Shown in pieces: positions 1 through 5,482 of a stretch of DNA of 8,661 nucleotides. The notes under the pieces are model-generated. The model was not told the origin of the DNA and ran no database searches. It saw only the letters and a program-made list of their open reading frames with translations. Each line of letters opens with the position of its first letter. The first letter of the stretch is position 1. Source of the DNA: an uncultured Acidobacteriota bacterium (lineage in GTDB: Bacteria > Acidobacteriota > Vicinamibacteria > Vicinamibacterales > UBA8438); assembly GCA_913043805.1 (NCBI GenBank), contig CAJWMX010000100.1, positions 1 to 8,661 on the forward strand, written 5' to 3'. The position numbers were made by a program, and so were the translations under genes.

Positions 1-287
1 TGCTCGAGCGGATGCGATCGATCGAGGAGCCGAACGGCGGGACCCTGCTCGACAACTCGATGATCGTCTACGGCGCGAGTCTGGGAGACGGAAACGAGCA
101 CGACGCACAGGACCTGCCCACCCTGGTGGCGGGCGGCGGGATGGGAACGATCGCGACTGGGCGGTATCTGGAGCACGAGAAGCCGACCGACCTGGCCAGC
201 CTGCATCTCGCCCTGCTGGACCGGATGGGGATCCGGCGGGACCGCTTCGGCACCGCGGATCGACCGCTCGAGGGACTCGGCGGCTAA
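1..287 (+). CDS. DUF1552 domain-containing protein, C-terminal fragment
   Basis: This is the last ~94 codons of a gene that begins before the window; the first complete codon is at 3 and the TAA stop at 285-287. The tail reads LLDNSMIVYGASLGDGNEH, then DLPTLVAGGG, then LALLDRMGI and a final LEGLGG. From memory this is the conserved end of DUF1552 proteins (which carry 'DNSxxxYGSxxxDGN...H', 'DLPxLLAGGG' and 'LLDRMGV' in that order). DUF1552 proteins are usually Tat-exported, of unknown function, and sit beside DUF1592/DUF1588-type cytochrome-like proteins in Acidobacteriota and Planctomycetota; any such partner would lie upstream, outside the window. The downstream MBL-fold gene starts 12 bases after the stop, so the two are probably co-transcribed. 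An internal ATG at 12 is not a credible start because the conserved frame continues upstream of it. Confidence 0.85.
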   Translation, partial: LERMRSIEEPNGGTLLDNSMIVYGASLGDGNEHDAQDLPTLVAGGGMGTIATGRYLEHEKPTDLASLHLALLDRMGIRRDRFGTADRPLEGLGG

Positions 288-293
288 GGGAGG
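286..293 (+). promoter_or_regulatory. Strong Shine-Dalgarno of the MBL-fold gene
   Basis: The sequence AAGGGAGG lies 6 bases before the ATG at 300 and overlaps the TAA stop of the DUF1552 gene. The position suggests translational coupling within one operon and supports ATG 300 as the start. Confidence 0.75.
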
Positions 294-299
294 ACACGG

Positions 300-1082
300 A
301 TGCGGCTCTGGTTTACGGTGCTTGGCGTGGTGGCGGCGGTGTCGACCGCCGGGGCCCAGCCTTCAACCGTCCCCGCCGACGGCGGGGACATCGTCATCAC
401 GCCGCTCATGCATGCCAGCGTGCAGATCGAGCATGACGGGCTGGTGATCCAGGTGGACCCCTGGAGCGCCGCCGATCTCTCCGAGGCGAAGCCGGCCGAT
501 CTGGTTCTGGTGACCGACGATCCCGGTCATCATCTCGACCCTGACGCCATTACCCAGCTTCGCAAGACCGGCGCGCCGGTGGTGCTGACCGCGGCCGCCG
601 CCAGGCGGTTCGAGGGGGGCACGGTCATGGCCAATGGCGAGCGGGCCACCGTGGCGGGCGTGCCGGTCGAGGCTGTTGGCGCCTACGACATGACCCCGGG
701 GAGCCCCTATCACCCCAAGGGGGAGGCGAACGGCTATGTCGTGACTCTCGGGGGCACCCGCCTCTTCCTGGCCGGTGTCGGCGAGTGTGTGCCCGAGATT
801 CAGGCGCTCGAGGATATCGACGTGGCGTTCATGCCGATGAATCTGCCGGTCGACCGGATGCGCCCGCGGCCCGTGGCGGAGTGCGTGAAGACCTTCCGGC
901 CGTCAATCGTCTATCTCAACCACTACGACCAGACATTCGCCAGCTGGTTGGGGACGCGCGAGGGTGCGCCACCGCCCGACCGGCAGGACACCCTAGGCAC
1001 CATCCAGGCGCTCCGCGACGCGCTCGAGGGTGAGGACATCGAACTGCGCGACGCCGCCTGGTATCCCCCTCGCTTGCGGTAG
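300..1082 (+). CDS. Secreted UlaG-like MBL-fold protein with degenerate metal site
   Basis: The 260-residue protein has a Sec signal peptide at 1-20 (MRLWF, hydrophobic core, end STAGAQ). It follows the pattern of UlaG-like metallo-beta-lactamase-fold proteins: HAS and VQVDPW-like strands at 38-55, the metal-loop region at 71-80, the HPKGEANGYVVTLGG segment at 138-152, the AGxxECVPE segment at 158-166, AFMPMNLP at 176-183 and NHYDQ at 207-211. The metal site is abnormal. Where a canonical enzyme has H-x-H-x-D-H, this one has D73-D74-P75-G76-H77-H78. The usual bridging Asp of 'AGDT' is V160. H78, H138 and H208 are retained. From memory, some periplasmic relatives have Asp at the first His position, but not Pro and Val at the other two. 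It may be catalytically dead, or use a rearranged metal site. It is probably periplasmic and co-transcribed with the DUF1552 gene. The reading frame is intact and codon use matches its neighbours, so it is not decaying as a pseudogene. Confidence 0.8.
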   Translation: MRLWFTVLGVVAAVSTAGAQPSTVPADGGDIVITPLMHASVQIEHDGLVIQVDPWSAADLSEAKPADLVLVTDDPGHHLDPDAITQLRKTGAPVVLTAAAARRFEGGTVMANGERATVAGVPVEAVGAYDMTPGSPYHPKGEANGYVVTLGGTRLFLAGVGECVPEIQALEDIDVAFMPMNLPVDRMRPRPVAECVKTFRPSIVYLNHYDQTFASWLGTREGAPPPDRQDTLGTIQALRDALEGEDIELRDAAWYPPRLR

Positions 1083-1093
1083 GGCCCTACCGC
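1076..1093. terminator. Perfect 18-bp palindrome spanning two convergent stop codons; possible bidirectional terminator
   Basis: GCGGTAGGGCCCTACCGC is a perfect inverted repeat centred between the TAG of the + strand MBL-fold gene (1080-1082) and the TAG of the - strand phosphotriesterase-like gene (1087-1089). As RNA it can fold into a 7-bp stem with a GGCC loop on either strand. On the + strand, C1073-G1096 and two G-U pairs (1074/1095, 1075/1094) could extend the stem to 10 bp. There is no U tract, so intrinsic termination is uncertain; the hairpin may instead stabilise both 3' ends. Confidence 0.5.
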
Positions 1094-2139
1094 GGGACGA
1101 AGGCCAGGAAGCGGCGTGGGTTGTCGACGAGGATCTTGTTGATCATCGTGTCGGGCACCCCCGCGTAGCGTAGCTTCGGGACGAACTGCATCAACACCGA
1201 GGCCCACCCGTGGCCGTAGTAGCGGTTGAACTGCCGTTCGTTCCCCTGGTCGGAGGAGAGCAGGATGTGGTCCTCCAGCCCGGCGTCGAGCAGATCCTGC
1301 ACCATCCGAACCTTGTCGGCGGCCGGGATGTCGGACCGCGTCATCTCATGGCCGACCGTATCCAGGCCGATGAAGGCGCCGCGCTCCGCGACCCGCCGAT
1401 GCGTCGCGAGCGGATCATGCTCCGGCCGGATCGTGGCCATGTGCCCGACCACCACGTGGGCCGGATCGACGCCCACCTCGTCGATGATGTCGAGCTGGTC
1501 CATCGCGCAGCTCGGGCAGCTCTCGTGCGGGGTGTGAGTGAAGATCGGCAGACCGGTCCGCTGGTGGGCCCGGGCGACGGCCCGATGCACCTTCCGTTCG
1601 TTCGGGCGCATCTCCAGCGAGGAGGCGATTTCGCCGAACGCGCCCCAGCGTTGTGAGGCGGCGTCGGCGACCAGCTCGTCGACGAGCGCGTCCTCGCTCA
1701 TCTCGGCCACCCTGACCGGATAGATGGCGAACCCGATGTCCTGGAAGTAGCTGCCGGCGGCGATGACCCCGACGTCACTCTGGCTGGCGATACGATTGAG
1801 CGCCGCGAGCTGCTCGGGAGTGCGGCGGCCCGTCGCCGCGTCCACGATGCAGCCGAGACCGTTGAAGGCGCACTGTCTGAGCTCTTCCAGTGCCAGCTCG
1901 GTGTCGTCGCGTCCGACGTGCTCATGAAACAGCGTCGCGCCGTTCGACAGCGCGGTCGGCGCGACGTCACCCGTGAGGGTGCGGATGAGGGCCCCGTCGG
2001 GGAACCGCGGCGCGTCCACGCTCGAGAACTGTTGCTGGCCGGCGGCCGAGAGCCGAGCGGTGGCGAGGGCGGCGCCGGCCGCGCCGAGGGTGCGGAGGGC
2101 GTCGCGACGGGTGGGGGAGGTTCGTCGGTCCGGGTTCAT
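1087..2139 (-). CDS. Tat-exported phosphotriesterase-family metallohydrolase
   Basis: The 350-residue protein is close to the usual length for the phosphotriesterase (PTE) family plus a signal. The N-terminus carries a twin-arginine motif (RRDALRTLG, 11-19) followed by an Ala-rich stretch, predicting export to the periplasm in folded form. The TIM-barrel metal ligands are in order: H72-E-H74 (strand 1), E170 in 'GAFGEIASS', H202 in 'IFTHTPH', H233 in 'VVVGHM' and D297 in 'LLSSDQG'. E170 sits where PTE and lactonase members have the carbamylated bridging Lys; Glu there is known in E. coli PHP-type homologues. An unusual C208-P-S-C211 follows H202 closely. Known family activities are phosphotriester, lactone or ester hydrolysis; the substrate here cannot be told. 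The ATG at 2139 is chosen because AGGAG (2150-2146) lies 6 bases before it and the Tat signal follows directly. It converges on the MBL-fold gene with 4 bases between stops. Confidence 0.87.
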   Translation of the reverse strand: MNPDRRTSPTRRDALRTLGAAGAALATARLSAAGQQQFSSVDAPRFPDGALIRTLTGDVAPTALSNGATLFHEHVGRDDTELALEELRQCAFNGLGCIVDAATGRRTPEQLAALNRIASQSDVGVIAAGSYFQDIGFAIYPVRVAEMSEDALVDELVADAASQRWGAFGEIASSLEMRPNERKVHRAVARAHQRTGLPIFTHTPHESCPSCAMDQLDIIDEVGVDPAHVVVGHMATIRPEHDPLATHRRVAERGAFIGLDTVGHEMTRSDIPAADKVRMVQDLLDAGLEDHILLSSDQGNERQFNRYYGHGWASVLMQFVPKLRYAGVPDTMINKILVDNPRRFLAFVPR

Positions 2140-2305
2140 TCGTCTCTCCTGCGGCCACCATGGCCGGCGTTCGCCAGATCTTGTCCTCTACCGGGGCGGA
2201 AGGTCCAGCGGACGAGGCGCGCAGGCTTTGATATCATTCGCGGCTGAGTTTGGGGCGACGGCCGTCCTCGTGCCGTCGCAGGTCTTGGAGCGTCCTCACG
2301 ACACC
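2140..2305. promoter_or_regulatory. Divergent intergenic region between PTE-like and GH99-like genes
   Basis: This 166-base region separates two genes transcribed away from each other and must hold both promoters. Its only AT-rich patch is around 2226-2240 and includes the 8-bp palindrome TGATATCA (2229-2236). For the + strand, TATCAT at 2232-2237 matches 5 of 6 bases of the -10 consensus, with a weak CGGACG at 2209-2214 (3 of 6) at 17-base spacing. That would start transcription near 2244 and give a leader of about 60 bases. For the - strand I see the ribosome binding site AGGAG at 2150-2146 but no convincing -10/-35 pair. The + strand gene has no good Shine-Dalgarno near its ATG. Confidence 0.35.
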
Positions 2306-3766
2306 ATGCCGGTTCGGAATCTCGATCGCCGGTCGTTTCTGCGCGCTGGCGCCACCGCGGCGGCGGGTCTCGCGTTGTGTGGCACCGGCCGGGCACAGCA
2401 GTCCGATCTGCTCAAGAGCTATTTGGCCGACCTCGACGGCAACGGCGTCGTCGACGCGGCGGACCTGGCCATCGCCCGCCAGGCCTCGTTCACCGCGCGC
2501 GGCTTCAGCATCGCGCCGAACGTCGGCTACGACTTCCGGGCCGATGTCTTCGGTCGCGGCGAAGTGGACCAGTCCTCGGTGGATGCGGTGGCCGCGGCCG
2601 TCACGGCGAGCCAGGCGGGGGGGCTCCCAATGGAGCCACGGCCGATTACCGTCGCCTGGCACTATCCGTGGTACGACCTCCTGCAACGCCCGTTCCTGGA
2701 GCAGACGGTGCGCTACCTGGGCGGCGACTATCTTTCGAACGACCCGGTCATCGAGACCGAGTTCAACGAGCTGAAGAACGAGCTGGGCATCACCGTCGAC
2801 GCGGTCAGCTGGATTCCGCGACGGATCACGCCCACGATCCTGCCGAATATCGACGCGGGGTACTTCTCGGCGACCAACCTCGCGACCCGTTATTTCTCCC
2901 TGCTGTACGAGAACACCATCGCGCTGCCGCTGACCGGTGGCCGTATCGACTTCCGCGACCTGCGGGTGGCCGAACTGCTGGTCGCCGACTTCGTCGCGAT
3001 GGCGGAGACGTTTATCGAGGCGCGAGACCGCCATCCGTCCCGGATCTTCCTGCTGGACGGTCGGCCCGTTATCTTCATCTTCGGGTCGCACTCTTGGGGG
3101 CTCAATGCGACCGACGAGATCGAGTTCAGTCGAATGGCTGACGTCGTCGCCCAGGCGCGTGACGCGTTCACGCGGGTCTACGGGACCCAGCCCTATCTGG
3201 TGGGGGACGAGCTCCTGTCGCTCGCCTCGACCACGGAGCCCCCATCGCATCGGGTCAGCCGAACCCTGAACTTCGAGGCCGTGTTCAGCTACCACGCCGC
3301 GAATCTGAAGGTCGATGCGGAGGCGTTCGAGATGAACGAGGCCTATGCGGCCTTGCAACGCAGTCGACTGGTCCGGGCCACCGAGGCGGTGAGACCCCTT
3401 CGGAATCGCCACACGAACACTCGCGTGATCATCATTCCGAGCCTGGCGGGTGGTTTCGCCAAGCACGCGCTGCCGATCCTCAGTGCCAGCCGAGCGGCGT
3501 ATGCGGACTATCTCAGTCTGTTATCACGCTACTACGAGGAGACCTACCTCGCCGAAGAGTGGCCGGGCCTCATCGGCACGCCGGCCATTCCGGCGCCGGT
3601 CTACACGGTCGGCTCCTGGAACGAGGAGTTCGAAGGACACTGTGTGTTCCCGTCGAGCTTCAATCTCGCCCTGGCGGACGAGGTGCAAGGCGGCTTCGAC
3701 TGGGGACTGGCGCTACGTCAGCGGTTCGGTTGGAACCATTACGCGACCCGCGACATCCTCACCTAG
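2306..3766 (+). CDS. Tat-exported GH99-like glycosidase with N-terminal dockerin-like segment
   Basis: The 486-residue protein begins at ATG 2306, where a twin-arginine signal starts (MPVRNLDRRSFLRAG, cleavage probably after GRA at 30). The open frame continues upstream only into the divergent gene. Residues ~32-102 look like a dockerin type I module. D42-L-D-G-N-G-V-V-D-A-A-D53 is a good calcium-loop match; the second repeat, D80-V-F-G-R-G-E-V-D, is degenerate. From ~112 the rest resembles GH99/GH71-like TIM-barrel glycosidases: AWHYPWYD at 117-124, the FNELKNELGI segment at 153-162, FLLDGRPVIFIFG at 248-260, and SWNEEFEGH at 437-445. E440 and E443 have the spacing of the E-x-x-E catalytic pair of GH99 endo-mannosidases (motif WNEWHEG). 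The family retains configuration on alpha-mannosides or other glycans, but the substrate here is unknown. It is probably periplasmic or secreted. The dockerin-like part may bind a cohesin-like partner or simply calcium. Confidence 0.8.
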   Translation: MPVRNLDRRSFLRAGATAAAGLALCGTGRAQQSDLLKSYLADLDGNGVVDAADLAIARQASFTARGFSIAPNVGYDFRADVFGRGEVDQSSVDAVAAAVTASQAGGLPMEPRPITVAWHYPWYDLLQRPFLEQTVRYLGGDYLSNDPVIETEFNELKNELGITVDAVSWIPRRITPTILPNIDAGYFSATNLATRYFSLLYENTIALPLTGGRIDFRDLRVAELLVADFVAMAETFIEARDRHPSRIFLLDGRPVIFIFGSHSWGLNATDEIEFSRMADVVAQARDAFTRVYGTQPYLVGDELLSLASTTEPPSHRVSRTLNFEAVFSYHAANLKVDAEAFEMNEAYAALQRSRLVRATEAVRPLRNRHTNTRVIIIPSLAGGFAKHALPILSASRAAYADYLSLLSRYYEETYLAEEWPGLIGTPAIPAPVYTVGSWNEEFEGHCVFPSSFNLALADEVQGGFDWGLALRQRFGWNHYATRDILT

Positions 3767-4431
3767 TCCGGCCGAGGCCTCCGCAGCTCGGCTGGCACCC
3801 GACCCCGTCTCTCGATGCTGCGGAGCGCTCCGTCGAGCTCGGCCCGGTAGAACGCCACGAAGTCGACCGTCTCTGACAGCGCCTGCAGTGGAAACGCCGC
3901 GACCAGGCCGACGTCGTCGGCCGGTGGCTCGGCGCCGAACGCACGCAATGTGTCCCGGTCACCCACCCACAGCGGTCGGACGAGCGTCGGCTGTGGCGTA
4001 CGACAGCAGGTTGGTGTCCCCTCCGGGACCACCGCGACCTGGAGGGCCTTCGCGGGCACGCCCGAGAGCGGCCGAAACGCGACGTAGACCACAGGTGCCC
4101 GCATCCACTCGGGGACCTGCTCGGCGGACAAGGGTTGTCCTGCCGCGCGAGCAGCCCGACCGGCGGTCGCGACCCGGGTGTGTGGGGTGTAGATCAGCCC
4201 CGCCGGGTCTCCGGTGGCTCCGGCCGATTCCAGCAGGATCGGGGCGACCGGCCGGTTCGTCGACAGGGCGTCGGCCACCTCGGCGTCGGTGAGTCCGCGT
4301 GGCGCGCGCGAGGTGAAGACGTGGAGAGTGGGAATCCGGTCGGCCGGACGCAGCGCCGGCGGTTCGAACAGCAGCACGACCACCATGAGGCCGGCCACGA
4401 CCGGTCCGGTTGTCCGTAGAGCGCGCAGCAC
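3763..4431 (-). CDS. Unrecognised secreted or membrane-anchored protein
   Basis: I do not recognise this 222-residue protein. It starts with GTG at 4431; an in-frame ATG at 4386 (residue 16) is an alternative, but it would cut the hydrophobic N-terminal stretch (~10-22, VVAGLMVVVLLF). That stretch follows RALR and looks like an uncleaved anchor or signal peptide. The rest is rich in Ala, Pro and Arg with no obvious repeats. Notable points are a CC pair at 142-143 (PTCCRTP), the LLESAG segment at 66-71 and an Arg/Pro-rich tail. Strong G/C preference at third codon positions supports it as a real gene rather than a shadow. It begins 35 bases after the D-cysteine desulfhydrase stop on the same strand, so co-transcription is plausible. 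Its TAG overlaps the GH99-like gene's TAG tail to tail by 4 bases (CTAG, 3763-3766). I see no clear Shine-Dalgarno before the GTG. Confidence 0.65.
   Translation of the reverse strand: MLRALRTTGPVVAGLMVVVLLFEPPALRPADRIPTLHVFTSRAPRGLTDAEVADALSTNRPVAPILLESAGATGDPAGLIYTPHTRVATAGRAARAAGQPLSAEQVPEWMRAPVVYVAFRPLSGVPAKALQVAVVPEGTPTCCRTPQPTLVRPLWVGDRDTLRAFGAEPPADDVGLVAAFPLQALSETVDFVAFYRAELDGALRSIERRGRVPAELRRPRPD
3768..3795 (+). terminator. Hairpin just after the GH99-like stop; possible terminator
   Basis: Starting 2 bases after the TAG at 3764-3766, CCGGCCGAG (3768-3776) can pair with CTCGGCTGG (3787-3795). The stem is 9 bp with one G-U pair and a 10-base loop. It lies inside the 3' coding end of the opposing gene. 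No U tract follows, so intrinsic termination is only a possibility. Confidence 0.3.
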
Positions 4432-4466
4432 CGGGTTCGAGTATACGGTCCCGGCCGCGCTCCTGC

Positions 4467-5402
4467 TCAGGCCAGCAGACCGAAGATGCCGCCGGTGTGG
4501 AGGAACAGCGGGCGCTCACCGAACCGGTCTGGCTCGTGGAGCAGGGCGCGCAACGCCTTGCCGGTGTAGACCGGGTCGAACAGAAGACCGGTGTCTCGCG
4601 CCACGCTGGCGATGTCGGCAAGCTCGTCGGGGTGGCTCACCGCGTAGCCGCCCCCCTTGTAGCCCTCAATTACTTTGACGTCGGCGGCGGCGAGCCGCGG
4701 CAGCTCCGGCCAGCGGTCGCTGGCCTTGGCGCTGATCTGGGCGACCCGGGCCTGGAAAGTGGGGGAGTCGTCGCAGATCGCGACGCCGTAGACCGGGACG
4801 TCCAGGTCGCGGCGACGCACGCCGATCGCGAGACCGGCATGGGTGCCGCCACTGCCGGTGGCGCAGACGATCGCGGTGGGGGGCTGGTCCCATTGCGCCA
4901 TCAGCTCGTCCACGCAGCGGAGGTAGCCCCAGCTTCCCAGGGCGTTGCTGCCTCCCTCCGGGATCACGTAGCCGTCCGGGCCCGTCGCGGCCGTCATCAG
5001 CCGGTTCCGGTCGCGGTACTGGTCGTGACTGATGAAGGTCACTTCGGCCCCGACAAGACGGTCGAGGGCGAGGTTGCCGGTGGGAGGCGCGTCCTCTGGC
5101 GGAGGCGCGTCGCAGCGGAGAAACAGCTGACACCCGAGGCCGAGCTGTGCCGCCGCGATGGCGGTGGCCCGGCAGTGATTGCTCTGGATGCCTCCGCAGG
5201 TGGCCACGCGCCTTGCGCCACGGTCTCGCGCGTCGGCCAGGAGATATTCCAGCTTCCGGACCTTGTTGCCGGTCAGCGGCGTGCCGGTTAGGTCGTCGCG
5301 CTTGATCCAGACCTTCGGCCCGTCTCCCGGCAGGTTGTACGGTTCGAGTGGGGTAGGAAGCTGCGCGAGCCGCAGCCGGGCCGGTTCTCTGTCCGACGAC
5401 AT
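4467..5402 (-). CDS. dcyD: D-cysteine desulfhydrase, PLP-dependent (ACC deaminase family)
   Basis: The 311-residue protein matches the usual length and motif order of the D-cysteine desulfhydrase/ACC deaminase family (fold type II PLP enzymes). The reaction expected is D-cysteine to pyruvate, H2S and ammonia, in the cytoplasm; there is no signal peptide. Visible motifs are LPTPLE (15-20), VWIKRDDLTG (31-40), GNKVRKLEYLL with the PLP-binding K47, GGIQSNH (70-76) with S74, PEGGSN (148-153), the phosphate-binding loop ATGSGGTHAG (181-190), FDPVYTGKA (275-283) and LHTGGIFGL (301-309). Two positions that separate the activities are informative. T280 follows Y279 where ACC deaminases have Glu, and T303 stands where they have Leu; this favours D-cysteine desulfhydrase. 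The ATG at 5402 has no obvious Shine-Dalgarno. The gene lies 80 bases downstream of the DUF5916 gene and 35 bases upstream of the unrecognised gene, all on the - strand. Confidence 0.88.
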   Translation of the reverse strand: MSSDREPARLRLAQLPTPLEPYNLPGDGPKVWIKRDDLTGTPLTGNKVRKLEYLLADARDRGARRVATCGGIQSNHCRATAIAAAQLGLGCQLFLRCDAPPPEDAPPTGNLALDRLVGAEVTFISHDQYRDRNRLMTAATGPDGYVIPEGGSNALGSWGYLRCVDELMAQWDQPPTAIVCATGSGGTHAGLAIGVRRRDLDVPVYGVAICDDSPTFQARVAQISAKASDRWPELPRLAAADVKVIEGYKGGGYAVSHPDELADIASVARDTGLLFDPVYTGKALRALLHEPDRFGERPLFLHTGGIFGLLA

Positions 5403-5467
5403 CCCCAGAGCGTAACCCGGGCTTGGCGTTTGCAGCTAAGACCAGGCTGGGGTCCCGCGTGGGGCTT

Positions 5468-5480
5468 GGGGCAAGGCCCC
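5468..5480 (-). terminator. Short GC hairpin after the DUF5916 stop
   Basis: On the - strand, GGGGC-CTT-GCCCC (5480 to 5468) forms a perfect 5-bp GC stem with a 3-base loop, starting 2 bases after the TAG of the DUF5916 gene (5485-5483). No U tract follows. It may be a weak or attenuating terminator between the DUF5916 and D-cysteine desulfhydrase genes, or only a 3'-end stabiliser. Confidence 0.3.
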
Positions 5481-5482
5481 AT

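Noticed and set aside
2229..2236. TGATATCA palindrome as a regulator operator
   Set aside because: It is a single 8-bp palindrome in an AT-rich patch with no second copy or neighbouring regulator gene; kept only as part of a possible promoter region.
1973..2305. Upstream extension of the GH99-like frame to 1973
   Set aside because: It would overlap the 5' end of the divergent phosphotriesterase-like gene and bury the Tat signal inside the protein; ATG 2306 fits the signal.
2234..3466. 410-codon open frame on the - strand
   Set aside because: It is antisense to the Tat-exported GH99-like gene, whose motifs and codon bias are clear; the shadow protein is Arg/Gly/Val-rich without motifs.
3450..4292. 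280-codon + strand frame running through the convergent junction
   Set aside because: It is Arg/Pro/Ser-rich with no motifs, and spans the end of one real gene and the antisense of another.
4410..5291. 293-codon open frame on the + strand
   Set aside because: It is antisense to the D-cysteine desulfhydrase gene, which has all the family motifs.
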